Shown: positions 17,746 through 27,576 of the stretch, in pieces
Position numbering within the stretch: the stretch's first letter is position 1
Layout of the letters: every line of letters starts with the position of its first letter
Origin: Candidatus Puniceispirillum sp.
Lineage (GTDB): Bacteria > Pseudomonadota > Alphaproteobacteria > Puniceispirillales > Puniceispirillaceae
Direction of reading: 5' to 3'
Length of the DNA: 64,000 nucleotides
NCBI GenBank assembly: GCA_028382965.1
Contig: JAOEUK010000008.1
Span: 36,891-100,890 of the forward strand
Program-made: the position numbers and the translations under genes
The notes under the pieces: model-generated
Told to the model about the DNA's origin: nothing
Databases searched by the model: none
The model's input: only the letters and a program-made list of their open reading frames with translations

Positions 17746-19968
17746 TTAGGTAAATTTGGCCGGACGCGGAAATCCATTGGGAGGCAATTTACCGGAACCG
17801 CCGCGCCGGGCAGACCATAAAGATAAGTCAGACTCAGTCCGAATACGCCCACCTGTAGCATGCCAGATCAGTCCATTAGCCTTATCAAACACCGTAACAT
17901 CGGCAAGGCCACCATCCTTGAAACGCTGCAAAATAACCCCTTTCCCTCGTCCCATTTCAGGCACCTCGTCAAGGGCAAATACAATCAATTTACGGTTCAC
18001 GCCTACGGATGCAACCATATTACCATCGGCGGTACTGCACGCCACCGCGCGAGATGTACTGGACAAATTCAAAACCTGTTTTCCACTTCGTGTTTGCGCC
18101 ACAGCGCTCTGCATATCGACAATGAGACCATGGCCAGTGTTTGCGGCAACCAACAATTTACCATCTCCGGCAATCACCAGTTTTACGATTTCACTATCTG
18201 CGGGCAAATCAAGCATTAAACTTATAGGTTCACCAAAGCCACGCCCACGCGGCAATTTGTCGCCGGATAGGGTATAAAAACGTCCATTATCAGCAAAAAG
18301 TAGAATTTTATCAGTTGTTTCCGCATGCAGGACATGACCAGCTGAATCACCCTCTTTGTATTTGAATTCACTTTTGAGGTCTTGATGACCCCTCATTGAC
18401 CGTATCCACCCATTCGCAGAACAGATAATGGTAATTGACTCTCGTTCGACAAGAATTTCAGTTGGATCAAAATCAATAATTGGAGCTTTGGAAAGTTGCG
18501 TCTTTCGCTTATCTTCGGTAACAAAAATATTTTTCATATCTTTGATTTGATTGGAAATCATTGACCATTGCTTTGTTTCATCAAGAAGCAAAGTATTTAA
18601 ATTAAGCTGTTCGGCAATCAGCTGATCACGTTCATTTTGGAGAGCCATTTCTTCCAATCGTCGCAAAGAACGAAGCCGCATATCTAGTACAGCATTAGAT
18701 TGATTTTCATTAAGCCCAAAACGAAGCATTAGTTCATCACGCGGATGGTCTACCTCACGAATGATGGAAATGACCTCATCAATATTTAAAAAGACAATCA
18801 GATAGCCTTCCAATACCTCAAGGCGAGTGGCAATCCGGCCAAGCCGGTATTGTGAACGACGCTGCAATACAACGCGGCGATGCGTCAACCAGGCATTGAG
18901 AGCCATACGCAAATCCATCACTATTGGGCGGCCATCAGCATCAAGCACATTTAAATTTAGCGGCACCCGCACTTCGAGATCAGACAATTTAAACAAGCTT
19001 TCCATAACCACTGCCGCTTCAAGACGTCTTGATTTTGGCTCCAAAACAATGCGAATATCCTCAGCTGACTCATCACGAATATCAGCTAAAACTGGAAGAC
19101 GCTTTGCCTGCAGCATTTCAGCAAGCCGTTCTATCAAACGTGATTTCTGAACCTGATAGGGAATTTCAGTGACAACAATCTGCCATGCCCCACCCTTTTC
19201 AGTTTCAACTTCCCATTTTGCCCGGACCCTAAACCCGCCACGTCCAGATGAATAAGCCTCTTTAATAGATTCCCATGGTTCAATAAGCAAACCACCAGTG
19301 GGAAAATCTGGCCCTTTAACAAAGGTTAACAGTGTTTCAATTGATGCGTTGGGATGTTTGATCAAATGCAACGATGCATCGGCAAGCTCAACAATATTAT
19401 GAGGTGGAACTGATGTTGCCATGCCTACAGCAATTCCCTGCGCCCCATTAGCGAGGAGATTGGGAATCCCAGCTGGCAAAAGTGTAGGTTCATCAGATTC
19501 GCCATCGTAGGTTGGTCTAAAGTCCACAGCATCTTCATCTATTCCGTCAAGCAGAAGCCGTGCAACTTCAGTCATTCGCGCTTCAGTGTAGCGCATTGCA
19601 GCTGCGTTATCGCCATCGATATTACCAAAATTACCCTGCCCTTCAACAAGGCGGTAACGCATGGCAAATTCTTGTGCCATTCTCACCATCGCATCATAAA
19701 TCGCAGCATCACCATGAGGGTGAAATTTGCCCATTACGTCACCAACAACGCGGGCTGACTTTTTGAACCCCTGCCCAGGATCAAGCTTTAGTTGGCGCAT
19801 AGCAAATAGAAGTCGACGATGAACAGGTTTTAAACCGTCCCTTACATCGGGAAGTGATCGAGATGTGATTGTCGACAATGCATATGCGAGATAACGTTCT
19901 GATAGCGCATCAGAAAAGGCTGTGGGTTCAATTCTTCCTCCAGTTGGAGTATCAACATAATCGTTCAT
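17746..19968 (-). CDS. parC: DNA topoisomerase IV subunit A
   Basis: Decatenates daughter chromosomes together with ParE. 740 residues, GyrA/ParC family. Catalytic tyrosine is Tyr127 in AAMRYTEARMTEVA. The quinolone-determining region reads HPHGDAAIYDAMVRMAQEF (83-101), with Ala88 and Asp92 at the positions of Ser80 and Glu84 in E. coli ParC. A beta-pinwheel C-terminal domain follows (from about residue 500, short GxRL-like repeats). The length and the presence of a ParC-type rather than GyrA-box C-terminus favour ParC. Follows recO in the era-recO-parC order. Confidence 0.93.
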   Translation of the reverse strand: MNDYVDTPTGGRIEPTAFSDALSERYLAYALSTITSRSLPDVRDGLKPVHRRLLFAMRQLKLDPGQGFKKSARVVGDVMGKFHPHGDAAIYDAMVRMAQEFAMRYRLVEGQGNFGNIDGDNAAAMRYTEARMTEVARLLLDGIDEDAVDFRPTYDGESDEPTLLPAGIPNLLANGAQGIAVGMATSVPPHNIVELADASLHLIKHPNASIETLLTFVKGPDFPTGGLLIEPWESIKEAYSSGRGGFRVRAKWEVETEKGGAWQIVVTEIPYQVQKSRLIERLAEMLQAKRLPVLADIRDESAEDIRIVLEPKSRRLEAAVVMESLFKLSDLEVRVPLNLNVLDADGRPIVMDLRMALNAWLTHRRVVLQRRSQYRLGRIATRLEVLEGYLIVFLNIDEVISIIREVDHPRDELMLRFGLNENQSNAVLDMRLRSLRRLEEMALQNERDQLIAEQLNLNTLLLDETKQWSMISNQIKDMKNIFVTEDKRKTQLSKAPIIDFDPTEILVERESITIICSANGWIRSMRGHQDLKSEFKYKEGDSAGHVLHAETTDKILLFADNGRFYTLSGDKLPRGRGFGEPISLMLDLPADSEIVKLVIAGDGKLLVAANTGHGLIVDMQSAVAQTRSGKQVLNLSSTSRAVACSTADGNMVASVGVNRKLIVFALDEVPEMGRGKGVILQRFKDGGLADVTVFDKANGLIWHATGGRIRTESDLSLWSARRGGSGKLPPNGFPRPAKFT

Positions 19969-19988
19969 AAAAGCACCTTACTAAATAA

Positions 19989-20729
19989 TTATTTGCCGTC
20001 ATAGCGGGTATCAACCATGTCGGCTAGACGTCTACGTTGGGCTGGTAAGCCCAAATTATGGACTGCAAACACACGCTTTGATAAGAAATGACCAGTAAGA
20101 TCCAATCCAGCAATCCAGTCATGTTTGGAACAGGAAACACCACCCAAAAATTTGGGCAATGCAAGCATCCGGTTTGCAAAGGCTCCAGCTTGATGAACAC
20201 CCACAGCCCCTCCTGATTTTGGGCTGACATAGGCAAGATCAGTAGTCTCACCGCTGGCAGCACAACGCGACAGATCAAGCCGGTATCCAACAGCGGCCAA
20301 TAGACCAATCTCCCAGCGTACATAGCCCTCTAGCCAACTTGTATTATCATCATCCAAAACAATAACATCAAGTAATGCCGCGCTACCTTCATATAAGCCA
20401 GGTTGTGCTTCACGTTCCGGAAGCGAGCCATCAAGAACGGCACACATCGAGGCAACTCCCGAAAGCCGCAATGGCGAATCAAGTAGCATTGCGGGAATTG
20501 ATTGAACAAGTTCAACCTGTATTTGCCCCAATTGTTCGTCAAGCCTTGCTCGCCAATTTACCTGCACCCGGTTTCCTGGCTGCATAACCCCTCGCATTTT
20601 TGATGAGCTGCCACCGCGCACCAACCCTGCATGACGGCCATGATGGTCTGTCAAAACAAAAAGAATAGCGCTGCCTTCTCCATGCGGACGAACTGACAGG
20701 ACAATGCCTTCAGCTTGCCAATCAGGCAT
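19989..20729 (-). CDS. recO: DNA repair protein RecO
   Basis: RecF-pathway mediator that loads RecA on SSB-coated DNA. 246 residues from the chosen start (MPDWQAEGIVLSVRPHGEGS), with the N-terminal OB fold (AILFVLTDHHGRHAGLVRGG) and an alpha-helical C-terminal region. No zinc-finger cysteine quartet is obvious. An in-frame ATG 39 bases upstream lies deep inside era; the start at 20729 overlaps the era stop as ATGCCTGA, the same 8-base type of overlap used by era on rnc. Confidence 0.93.
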   Translation of the reverse strand: MPDWQAEGIVLSVRPHGEGSAILFVLTDHHGRHAGLVRGGSSSKMRGVMQPGNRVQVNWRARLDEQLGQIQVELVQSIPAMLLDSPLRLSGVASMCAVLDGSLPEREAQPGLYEGSAALLDVIVLDDDNTSWLEGYVRWEIGLLAAVGYRLDLSRCAASGETTDLAYVSPKSGGAVGVHQAGAFANRMLALPKFLGGVSCSKHDWIAGLDLTGHFLSKRVFAVHNLGLPAQRRRLADMVDTRYDGK

Positions 20730-21672
20730 TATAATCAAGATCCCAAAGATTATATCGCGCTGAATCATCCATCCAGTCTTTACGATATTTCACATGCGAG
20801 AAAAGATGAACGCGACGGTCCAGTGCTGCCTCAAGCTCTTTTCGGGCTGCTGTACCTATACGGCGCATTGTTTGACCTCCTTTTCCAAGAATAATGCCCC
20901 TATGCCCTTCTCGCGAAACATAAATTGATAGGTGAACTTCAACACTGCCATCTTCACGGTCTTGCCAACTTTCGGTCTCAACCGTTAATTGATACGGCAA
21001 TTCTTGATGCAAATTCAAAAATAGTTTTTCACGCATAGTCTCCGCAGCAAGAAGGCGCATCGGCATATCTGACAAATCCTCTGGATCAAACAAAAATGGA
21101 CTATGCGGCATTCTGCCGGCCAGCCAATTTTTAAGGTCATCAATTCCATTTCCAGTAGCAGCTGAAAGCATAAAAATTCGATCAAACTCAAAAATCTTTG
21201 ACATTTCTTCAGCACGCTCTAACAGACGCTCCTGCGGTGCTAAATCAATTTTATTTAAAACCAATGAAGCATTGCGACCAGAATCCGCCAGTTTAACTAG
21301 GATATTACGTGTATCATCGTCAATGACGCGGCGCGCACAATCATGTAAAAGTAATAAAACATCGCCATCCTCGGCGCCTTTCCAAGCTGCTTGCACCATA
21401 GCTCGATCTAAACGCCGCTTTGGAGTGAAAATTCCGGGTGTATCGACAAAGACCATTTGAACATTTTTATGCATAGCTATACCACGAATGCGGCTACGGG
21501 TAGTTTGTACCTTTGGTGTTACGATGGATACTTTTTGTCCTACCATTGCATTCATCAGTGTCGATTTTCCAGCATTTGGAGCACCAATTAGTGCCACAAA
21601 TCCAGCGTGGCTAGGCTCATTTAAATCAAACTCTATCCCAAAATCCCTTTCTATTTTGTCCTGATCAGTCAT
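20722..21672 (-). CDS. era: GTPase Era
   Basis: Ribosome-assembly GTPase that binds the 3' end of 16S rRNA. 316 residues: G1 GAPNAGKST, G3 FVDTPG, G4 LNKID, G5-like SAATG in the N-terminal domain, and a C-terminal KH domain with ILGKGGQTMRRIGTAARKEL. The start at 21672 (MTDQDKIERDF) gives an ATGACTGA overlap with the rnc stop; an ATG two codons earlier is also possible. Sits in lepB-rnc-era-recO. Confidence 0.96.
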   Translation of the reverse strand: MTDQDKIERDFGIEFDLNEPSHAGFVALIGAPNAGKSTLMNAMVGQKVSIVTPKVQTTRSRIRGIAMHKNVQMVFVDTPGIFTPKRRLDRAMVQAAWKGAEDGDVLLLLHDCARRVIDDDTRNILVKLADSGRNASLVLNKIDLAPQERLLERAEEMSKIFEFDRIFMLSAATGNGIDDLKNWLAGRMPHSPFLFDPEDLSDMPMRLLAAETMREKLFLNLHQELPYQLTVETESWQDREDGSVEVHLSIYVSREGHRGIILGKGGQTMRRIGTAARKELEAALDRRVHLFSHVKYRKDWMDDSARYNLWDLDYNA

Positions 21673-22348
21673 GACCAAACGTCCCCTCTTGCAGATGTTT
21701 TAGCAAGGCATCTGCCGCGGTTTGCTCTGCAACCTTACGGCTGCCTGCAGTCCCACTAAAAGCGTCAAAGCCCGTGATTTTAACTTCATAAGTCATCTGT
21801 GGAGTATGGTCAGGACCACTTTTTAACAATAAGTGGTAGACTGGCAACCCAAGCCCCCTTTGTAAACTCCATTCCTGCAATTTTGATTTTGCATCTTTTT
21901 CATAACGTTTGAAAAGATTGCTACTCAATGGCCATTGGCGTTCTAAAAACGCCTTTGCAGCATTTAGCCCTGAGTCTAGATATATAGCGGCCATAATGCT
22001 TTCAACAACATCAGCCATCAGACTATCATTTGCGGCGATATCCAGTCCAGTCTGTGATTGAATGTAGTTATCAAGTTTTAATTTACGGGCAATGTCAGCA
22101 AGGGTAGACATTCTTGCTTCCCTATGAAGACGAAGTGACAATTCCCCCTCATTATTATCAGGAAATGTTTCAAAAAAATAATGCGCCAGCAAAAGCCCGA
22201 GAACACGGTCCCCTAAAAATTCCAAACGCTCATAGCTGTTCTTTTTTCCAGCCTTACTTGAATGCCTCAATGCCTCATGCAAAATGCTGCGATCAGCAAA
22301 CCTGTGACCTAGGTCTTTTTCAAGCCTTTGAAAGGGGTCAGCTGACAT
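21665..22348 (-). CDS. rnc: Ribonuclease III
   Basis: Double-strand-specific endoribonuclease that processes rRNA precursors and some mRNAs. 227 residues. The catalytic signature ERLEFLGD lies at residues 40-47, with the later DVVESIMAAIYLD acidic pair near 115, and a C-terminal dsRNA-binding domain (KLQEWSLQRGLGLPVYHLL to RKVAEQTAADALLKHL). The start ATG shares one base with the lepB stop (TAATG), so translation is probably coupled. Confidence 0.97.
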   Translation of the reverse strand: MSADPFQRLEKDLGHRFADRSILHEALRHSSKAGKKNSYERLEFLGDRVLGLLLAHYFFETFPDNNEGELSLRLHREARMSTLADIARKLKLDNYIQSQTGLDIAANDSLMADVVESIMAAIYLDSGLNAAKAFLERQWPLSSNLFKRYEKDAKSKLQEWSLQRGLGLPVYHLLLKSGPDHTPQMTYEVKITGFDAFSGTAGSRKVAEQTAADALLKHLQEGTFGHD

Positions 22349-23082
22349 TAAATAATGCTATCTCCAATACGGCCATAGCGGATTGCGAAAGGCCATTTCC
22401 AAACCTCCCAAATACGGGCATTGCCATTATGGCTAAAAAACAACCTATCAGCCCGGCCAACTAAATTTTCAGCAGGAACCATACCAACTGATGGGGTGCG
22501 ACTGTCTCGAGAATTATCACGATTGTCGCCCATCATAAAATAATGGTCATCTGGCACTAAATAAACGGCAGTATTGTCAAACGCATCATCATCTGATCTT
22601 TCTTGGATTAAATGACGGGATCCATTAGACAGAGTTTCTTCATAAACTTTATAGTTAATTGTTGTAAAACCGTTTGTGGCAGTTGCCAAACCTAAATACG
22701 AACGCTTAACGGGAACACCATTTATATGCAAAATTCCGTTCTTAACTTGGATCTGATCACCGGGAGTCCCTATAACTCGCTTTATGAACGCGACTGCTGG
22801 ATCAGTTGGTTGGCGAAAAACTGCAACATCACCCCGCTTGGGTTCCTCCGCAAACACACGTCCACTGAATGGGGCTACGCCAAATGGAAAAGAATATCGA
22901 GAATAGCCATAAGATGATTTCGACACAAAGAGATAATCACCAACAAGCAGTGATGGAACCATTGAACCTGATGGGATATTGAATGGCTCAAACAAAAGAG
23001 ATCTAAATCCTAATGCGACCACTCCAGCGACCAAAATTGTTTTTAGAAGTTCAAATTTGCTTTCTTTGCGCTTTTTACTCAT
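22348..23082 (-). CDS. lepB: Signal peptidase I
   Basis: Cleaves signal peptides of exported proteins in the periplasm. 244 residues with one N-terminal membrane segment (ILVAGVVALGFRSLLF, about 16-31). The Ser/Lys dyad is visible: Ser40 in IPSGSMVPSLLVGD and Lys101 in AFIKRVIGTPGD. The conserved GDNRDNSRDSRT block is near residue 195. One membrane helix is usual for alphaproteobacterial enzymes. Lies between acpS and rnc with a short overlap on both sides. Confidence 0.96.
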   Translation of the reverse strand: MSKKRKESKFELLKTILVAGVVALGFRSLLFEPFNIPSGSMVPSLLVGDYLFVSKSSYGYSRYSFPFGVAPFSGRVFAEEPKRGDVAVFRQPTDPAVAFIKRVIGTPGDQIQVKNGILHINGVPVKRSYLGLATATNGFTTINYKVYEETLSNGSRHLIQERSDDDAFDNTAVYLVPDDHYFMMGDNRDNSRDSRTPSVGMVPAENLVGRADRLFFSHNGNARIWEVWKWPFAIRYGRIGDSII

Positions 23083-23494
23083 TCGTTTTTATCCAATCGG
23101 CCTCAACGGCGCTTATAATGATAAATGCAAGAGCGAAGTGTGTCTCATCACTTAGAGACACAGACAGATTTGCGTTATACCCATCAGGCGTCATTGCCTC
23201 AAGTGCCATTTTGCAACGGCCAGTCAAATGTACACAGGGAGCTCCACTTCGCATAGTAAGAGTTTCTGCATCAAGCCAACTACATCCTTTAACACCTGAT
23301 GGGGAAAGTGCCTTGTACAGAGCTTCCTTTACAGCAAATCGCTTAGCCAAAAACTTAACTGGGCTCGCCACCTTTTTAGCCGCACTTAATTCCGCCAATG
23401 AGTAAATACGTTTAGAAAATTTATTTGGATGTCGTGCTATCGCTGCCTCAATGCGGCGCGAGTCAACAATATCTGTACCAATACCAAGTATCAT
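23075..23494 (-). CDS. acpS: Holo-[acyl-carrier-protein] synthase
   Basis: Transfers 4'-phosphopantetheine from CoA to acyl carrier protein. 139 residues; GIGTDIVDSRRIEAAI at the N-terminus carries the magnesium-binding Asp, and RFAVKEALYKAL near residue 52 carries the Glu/Lys pair. Overlaps lepB by 8 bases and follows pdxJ by one base, the common pdxJ-acpS-lepB order. Confidence 0.95.
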   Translation of the reverse strand: MILGIGTDIVDSRRIEAAIARHPNKFSKRIYSLAELSAAKKVASPVKFLAKRFAVKEALYKALSPSGVKGCSWLDAETLTMRSGAPCVHLTGRCKMALEAMTPDGYNANLSVSLSDETHFALAFIIISAVEADWIKTNE

Positions 23495-23495
23495 A

Positions 23496-24269
23496 CTACT
23501 GGGCTGTCATATTTTGACACCTAGCAGCGTCAATTTTTTCGCGCATTTTTTTAATTGAGCATTCAAGCCCACAAAAAACACTTTCACCGATTAAAAAGTG
23601 GCCAATATTTAATTCTCTCATCTCAGGAATAGCCGCTATAGCACTTACAGTATCAAAGCAAAGCCCATGACCAGCATGCGCCTCAATTCCGTTACTCAAA
23701 CTGTGACCGGCAGCTCTTTTGAGTCTTAAAAGTTCAGCAGGACGACCAGGAATATTATTACAATAGCGCCCTGTATGAAGTTCAACAATATCGGCACCAA
23801 TGCGCTTGGCTGCATCTATATCAGTAAGGTTAGCTTCAATAAAAAGTGATAATCGTATCCCAGCAAGTTTCAACGGTTTCAGTAATTTTTTCAAGTTTTC
23901 TTCCTGCTGAATAACAGCAAGCCCTCCTTCAGTGGTCAATTCTTCTCTACGCTCCGGTACAATACAGGCAGCGTTTGGCCGAATTTTTAATGCAAAGGAC
24001 ACCATTTCCTCTGTTGCAGCCATTTCAAAATTTAAAGGAGCATCAATTGTTTCTCGAATGGCCAGAATGTCATCATCATGAATATGCCGGCGATCTTCGC
24101 GAAGATGTGCGGTAATTCCATCTGCCCCTGCCTTGATCGCTAGCATTGCAGCCTTTAAAGGATCGGGGTGAGTGCCACCCCGAGCATTTCTTATCGTTGC
24201 AACATGATCAACATTTACACCAAGACGAAGGGACTTCCTAATATTCAACAAAACATTCTCTTTTTTCAA
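23496..24269 (-). CDS. pdxJ: Pyridoxine 5'-phosphate synthase
   Basis: Final ring-closing enzyme of the DXP-dependent vitamin B6 pathway; makes PNP from 3-amino-2-oxopropyl phosphate and DXP. 257 residues. LGVNVDHVATIRNARGG near residue 16, TAHLREDRRHI near 54, FEMAATEEM near 80, VELHTGRYC near 165 and the C-terminal HAGHGL segment match the family. A start a few residues in (at the LRLGVNVDH region) is usual; the leader here is slightly long. Start of the pdxJ-acpS-lepB-rnc-era-recO-parC run. Confidence 0.96.
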   Translation of the reverse strand: MKKENVLLNIRKSLRLGVNVDHVATIRNARGGTHPDPLKAAMLAIKAGADGITAHLREDRRHIHDDDILAIRETIDAPLNFEMAATEEMVSFALKIRPNAACIVPERREELTTEGGLAVIQQEENLKKLLKPLKLAGIRLSLFIEANLTDIDAAKRIGADIVELHTGRYCNNIPGRPAELLRLKRAAGHSLSNGIEAHAGHGLCFDTVSAIAAIPEMRELNIGHFLIGESVFCGLECSIKKMREKIDAARCQNMTAQ

Positions 24270-24289
24270 TAAATGGGTGGTTCAGTGAT

Positions 24290-24925
24290 TTAGCGACGCG
24301 CATCTAAATCTCTATCAAAATTTGCCGAATTATGCACCATCTTTAACAGCCGTTTAGCCCTATGGACCCGCCATACCTTAACTGCCCAAAGGCTTAATAG
24401 GAATGAGACTAACCAGGCGATTATTCCGAGCACAACGCCGCCAATCAACATCGGCATCAAAACGTGCTCAACCTTAATAAAAAGTTCCGACGAACTCATA
24501 TTTCCAGACAATGACATAAATTGAAGTACACTACTCAAAATAACACCAAGTTCTTCGATCGTCAGGGCACGCATAGTATCTCCATACCCCATTGCGCGAA
24601 GAACGCCCAGACCAGCCTTATAATCAGCAAGCCATATTGGTATAAACGTCCATGGATTTCCAAAAAAAGTACCAATAGCCGAAGCCAGTACGTTTCCACG
24701 CAAAAGCATGGCTAACGCACCTCCAATAAAGAAATGAAAGCCTATAAAAGGAGTGAATGACGCAGCCACCCCGCTAGCAAACCCACTCGCAATCGATACT
24801 GGTGTCCCAGGAAGCCGAATTATTCTCTGAAACAAATAAGAAAAAAGACGACGAAAACCCCTAGCTGGCCATAGTACAGCCCGCAATTGATTGAAAACAC
24901 TTAACGGTTTACGACGCCGAAACAT
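24290..24925 (-). CDS. DUF2062 membrane protein
   Basis: 211-residue integral membrane protein of the DUF2062 family, often found between rsh/spoT and pdxJ in alphaproteobacteria. Visible: positively charged N-terminus, a hydrophobic region with GTPVSIASGFASGVAASFTP, a glycine-rich NPWTFIPIWL motif typical of the family, and a C-terminal membrane helix (MLIGGVVLGIIAWLVSFLLS). The function is not established. Lies 24 bases after the rsh gene. Confidence 0.85.
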   Translation of the reverse strand: MFRRRKPLSVFNQLRAVLWPARGFRRLFSYLFQRIIRLPGTPVSIASGFASGVAASFTPFIGFHFFIGGALAMLLRGNVLASAIGTFFGNPWTFIPIWLADYKAGLGVLRAMGYGDTMRALTIEELGVILSSVLQFMSLSGNMSSSELFIKVEHVLMPMLIGGVVLGIIAWLVSFLLSLWAVKVWRVHRAKRLLKMVHNSANFDRDLDARR

Positions 24926-24949
24926 TAAAACACCTCATAAAGAACTCGT

Positions 24950-27100
24950 TTACACCTTTACAGTACTGCTCCGTTCCACACTTTCCACAAAGTTGTTTGC
25001 CTGTAAGACGGCAATTATCGTGCGCATATGCTCAACGTCTTTAACTTCAAGATCAAGTTTGAAGCTGAAAAAATCAGCACTTCGATCAGTTAAATGAATG
25101 TCAGAAATATTACCACCTTGTTGACCAATAATGGTTGCTACAGCTGCTAACGCGCCAGGCTCATTAGACAAGACTGTATTCAAACGACCCAAAACACGGC
25201 GTGGTCCCTCGTGCTCCCAACCTACATCCATCCACAATTCCGGCATATCATTAAAATCAACCAAGGTAGCACAATCAACTCTATGCACGGTCACACCCTT
25301 ACCTGTGGTAAAGATACCAACAATTTCTTCACCGGGCAATGGGTGGCAGCATCGTGCCGTGGTAATGGCAACGCCGGAATTAACTCCCTGAATTGTTAAT
25401 AACGGCTTATTTTTTTTTGTCTTAGCTCTGCTTCCTTCACCCGCCGATTTTGTTCGTTTTTTACTTTTGGCTAAATCTGGATACAGCTTTTCCAGCACTA
25501 ACCCCGGTTGCAGTCGACCTTCTCCTATTTGAGCAAATATATCTTCCATTTTTTGGACATTAAATAGCTGTGGAATTTTATTAAGCACCCGTTTTTGTAA
25601 TCGTTTGTTATTCTCAGAAAAGGCTTTTTGCAGCATTGATCGACCAACCCGGCTAAATTCTACAGCCCTCTCGGCGCGCACTGCACGTCTTATGCCAGAT
25701 TTTGCTCTTCCAGTTTTGACAAAATTTTCCCATTCAGCAAGAGGTTTTGCCGAAGATTTAGTTACGATCTCAATCTTATCACCATTTTCAAGTTCAGTGG
25801 CAAGTTGACGATTTTTTCCATTAATACGAACCCCGCAGCACTTTTCACCAACTTTTGAGTGAACGGCATAAGCAAAATCGACTGCCGTTGCACCTTTTGG
25901 CAAGGCAATTAAATCACCACGAGGAGTAAAGCAGAACACTTGATCATGATATAAATCCATTTTGGTATGCTCAAGAAACTCTTCAGCACCAGCTTCTTCA
26001 TCTAAAATTCCAACTAATTCTTCTATCCATTTAAATTTAAACATATTTTTGTCAAAAATATTAGTTTTGTAGTCCCAGTGAGCAGCAACACCATATTCTG
26101 CTACCGAATGCATTTCAGGTGTCCTAACTTGGATTTCAATTTTATGATTTTCTGGGCCAATAACTCCAGTATGTATGGATTGATATCCATTGCGCTTTGG
26201 GGTCGAAATGTAGTCTTTAATTCGTCCCATAACGTTTGGATAAGCGGCGTGAACGCATCCAAGCGCTCTATAACAATCTTCAGAGGATGGCACTAAAACT
26301 CTAAAGGCCATAATGTCTGATAGCTGATCCATTGTTACTTTTTTACGTTGCATTTTACGCCAAATTGAATACGCCGATTTCAATCTTCCATTTACGCTGC
26401 ATTCAACGCCGCCCCTTTCGACAACATCTTGCAATTCAACACTAATCATCGGAATGACAATTTCAGATTCCTGAACCATAAATTCAAGGCGTGCACTTAT
26501 GGTTTGTGCCATTTCCTGATGCAAAACAGCAAAAGCTTTGTCCTCTAAGCTATGTTGCAAGTTAGTCACACCAATTAACTCTGCCAAAGGCGCATATATG
26601 TCTAGCGTTTCTCTAGCTATTCGAGCACGCTTTTCCTGTTTGGGTATGTGTGAGATTGTATGCATGTTGTGCGCTCGATCTGCCAACTTAATAAGCAAAA
26701 CACGCACATCTTCACTCATCGCCAATAGTAATTTCCGAAAATTTTCAGCCTGAAGCAGGTTCTCGCCAGTTTGTCGCCCAATCAGGCTTAGCTTAGTGAC
26801 ACCATCGACCAATTGCGAGACACTGGAGCCAAATTCGTTATCAAGTGCTGTTAAAGATACTTCACAATCCTCAACTGTATCATGAAGTAAAGCCGTAATA
26901 ACCGTATCAAGGTCAAGTTGCATGTCAGCTAATAAGTTAGCTACAGCTATAGGATGTGTATAATATGGATCACCAGAAGCACGCGTCTGACCATCATGGG
27001 CTTCCATACCAAAAACAAAGGCACGACGAAATCGGTCCTCATCCACTGATGAATCATAAGCCCTTATTTTTGTAAAAAGTTGATCAGCCGCTTCAATCAT
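24950..27100 (-). CDS. rsh: Bifunctional (p)ppGpp synthetase/hydrolase (Rsh, SpoT/RelA family)
   Basis: Controls the stringent-response alarmone. Domain order: HD hydrolase (residues ~25-180, with DPYYTHP, then the HD of ALLHDTVED at 71-78), RelA/SpoT synthetase (~240-350, with YISTPKRNGYQSIHTGV), TGS (~390-450, VFCFTPRGDLIALPKGAT), conserved helical region with a CCHPLPG motif, and C-terminal ACT (~640-716). Both the HD motif and the synthetase loop look intact, so it should be bifunctional, as for single alphaproteobacterial Rsh proteins. The start at 27100 (MIEAADQLF) is chosen over the ATG at 27124 because it begins at the usual family start. rpoZ lies 74 bases upstream. Confidence 0.94.
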   Translation of the reverse strand: MIEAADQLFTKIRAYDSSVDEDRFRRAFVFGMEAHDGQTRASGDPYYTHPIAVANLLADMQLDLDTVITALLHDTVEDCEVSLTALDNEFGSSVSQLVDGVTKLSLIGRQTGENLLQAENFRKLLLAMSEDVRVLLIKLADRAHNMHTISHIPKQEKRARIARETLDIYAPLAELIGVTNLQHSLEDKAFAVLHQEMAQTISARLEFMVQESEIVIPMISVELQDVVERGGVECSVNGRLKSAYSIWRKMQRKKVTMDQLSDIMAFRVLVPSSEDCYRALGCVHAAYPNVMGRIKDYISTPKRNGYQSIHTGVIGPENHKIEIQVRTPEMHSVAEYGVAAHWDYKTNIFDKNMFKFKWIEELVGILDEEAGAEEFLEHTKMDLYHDQVFCFTPRGDLIALPKGATAVDFAYAVHSKVGEKCCGVRINGKNRQLATELENGDKIEIVTKSSAKPLAEWENFVKTGRAKSGIRRAVRAERAVEFSRVGRSMLQKAFSENNKRLQKRVLNKIPQLFNVQKMEDIFAQIGEGRLQPGLVLEKLYPDLAKSKKRTKSAGEGSRAKTKKNKPLLTIQGVNSGVAITTARCCHPLPGEEIVGIFTTGKGVTVHRVDCATLVDFNDMPELWMDVGWEHEGPRRVLGRLNTVLSNEPGALAAVATIIGQQGGNISDIHLTDRSADFFSFKLDLEVKDVEHMRTIIAVLQANNFVESVERSSTVKV

Positions 27101-27174
27101 ATTGTTGCCAAGCCGAATAAACATTCCCAGCCGGCAATTCTCTAAAAGGAGGAACCGTCGTGCTGGAGCCTCTT

Positions 27175-27576
27175 TTAATCTTCACTTTGCACATCGGATA
27201 GGTCAACATCCTCAAAACCAGAGGGCTCAATTTCTTCAGCGCTTGCAATTTGCATACCGCTTGAATCATCGCCATAGTCACCAACCATCACAGATAAATC
27301 AACCTCTGCCGCGATTGCGGCATCATCACGCGTTTCCTGCTCCTCACGAATAGCAACCCGCTGTAATTTTTTAATTAACCCCTCATTGAGCACATCAATA
27401 TCAACAGTTTCTGCCGCAATCTCCCGAAGCGCAATAACTGGATTCTTGTCATTGTCACGTTCAATCGTTGGCAAATCGCCCTTGAGTATCCCGCGCGCAC
27501 GTTGGCTTGCCGTCAATACTAGATCAAACCGGTTTGGGATTCTTTCAATGCAATCTTCAACAGTTACACGCGCCAA
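27175..27576 (-). CDS. rpoZ: RNA polymerase omega subunit
   Basis: Small RNA polymerase subunit that helps beta' assembly and forms one ppGpp site. 133 residues: [28 protein letters not shown] and [10 protein letters not shown] are diagnostic, followed by an acidic C-terminal tail of the alphaproteobacterial type. Upstream of rsh on the same strand, the classical rpoZ-spoT neighbourhood. Confidence 0.95.
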   Translation of the reverse strand: MARVTVEDCIERIPNRFDLVLTASQRARGILKGDLPTIERDNDKNPVIALREIAAETVDIDVLNEGLIKKLQRVAIREEQETRDDAAIAAEVDLSVMVGDYGDDSSGMQIASAEEIEPSGFEDVDLSDVQSED

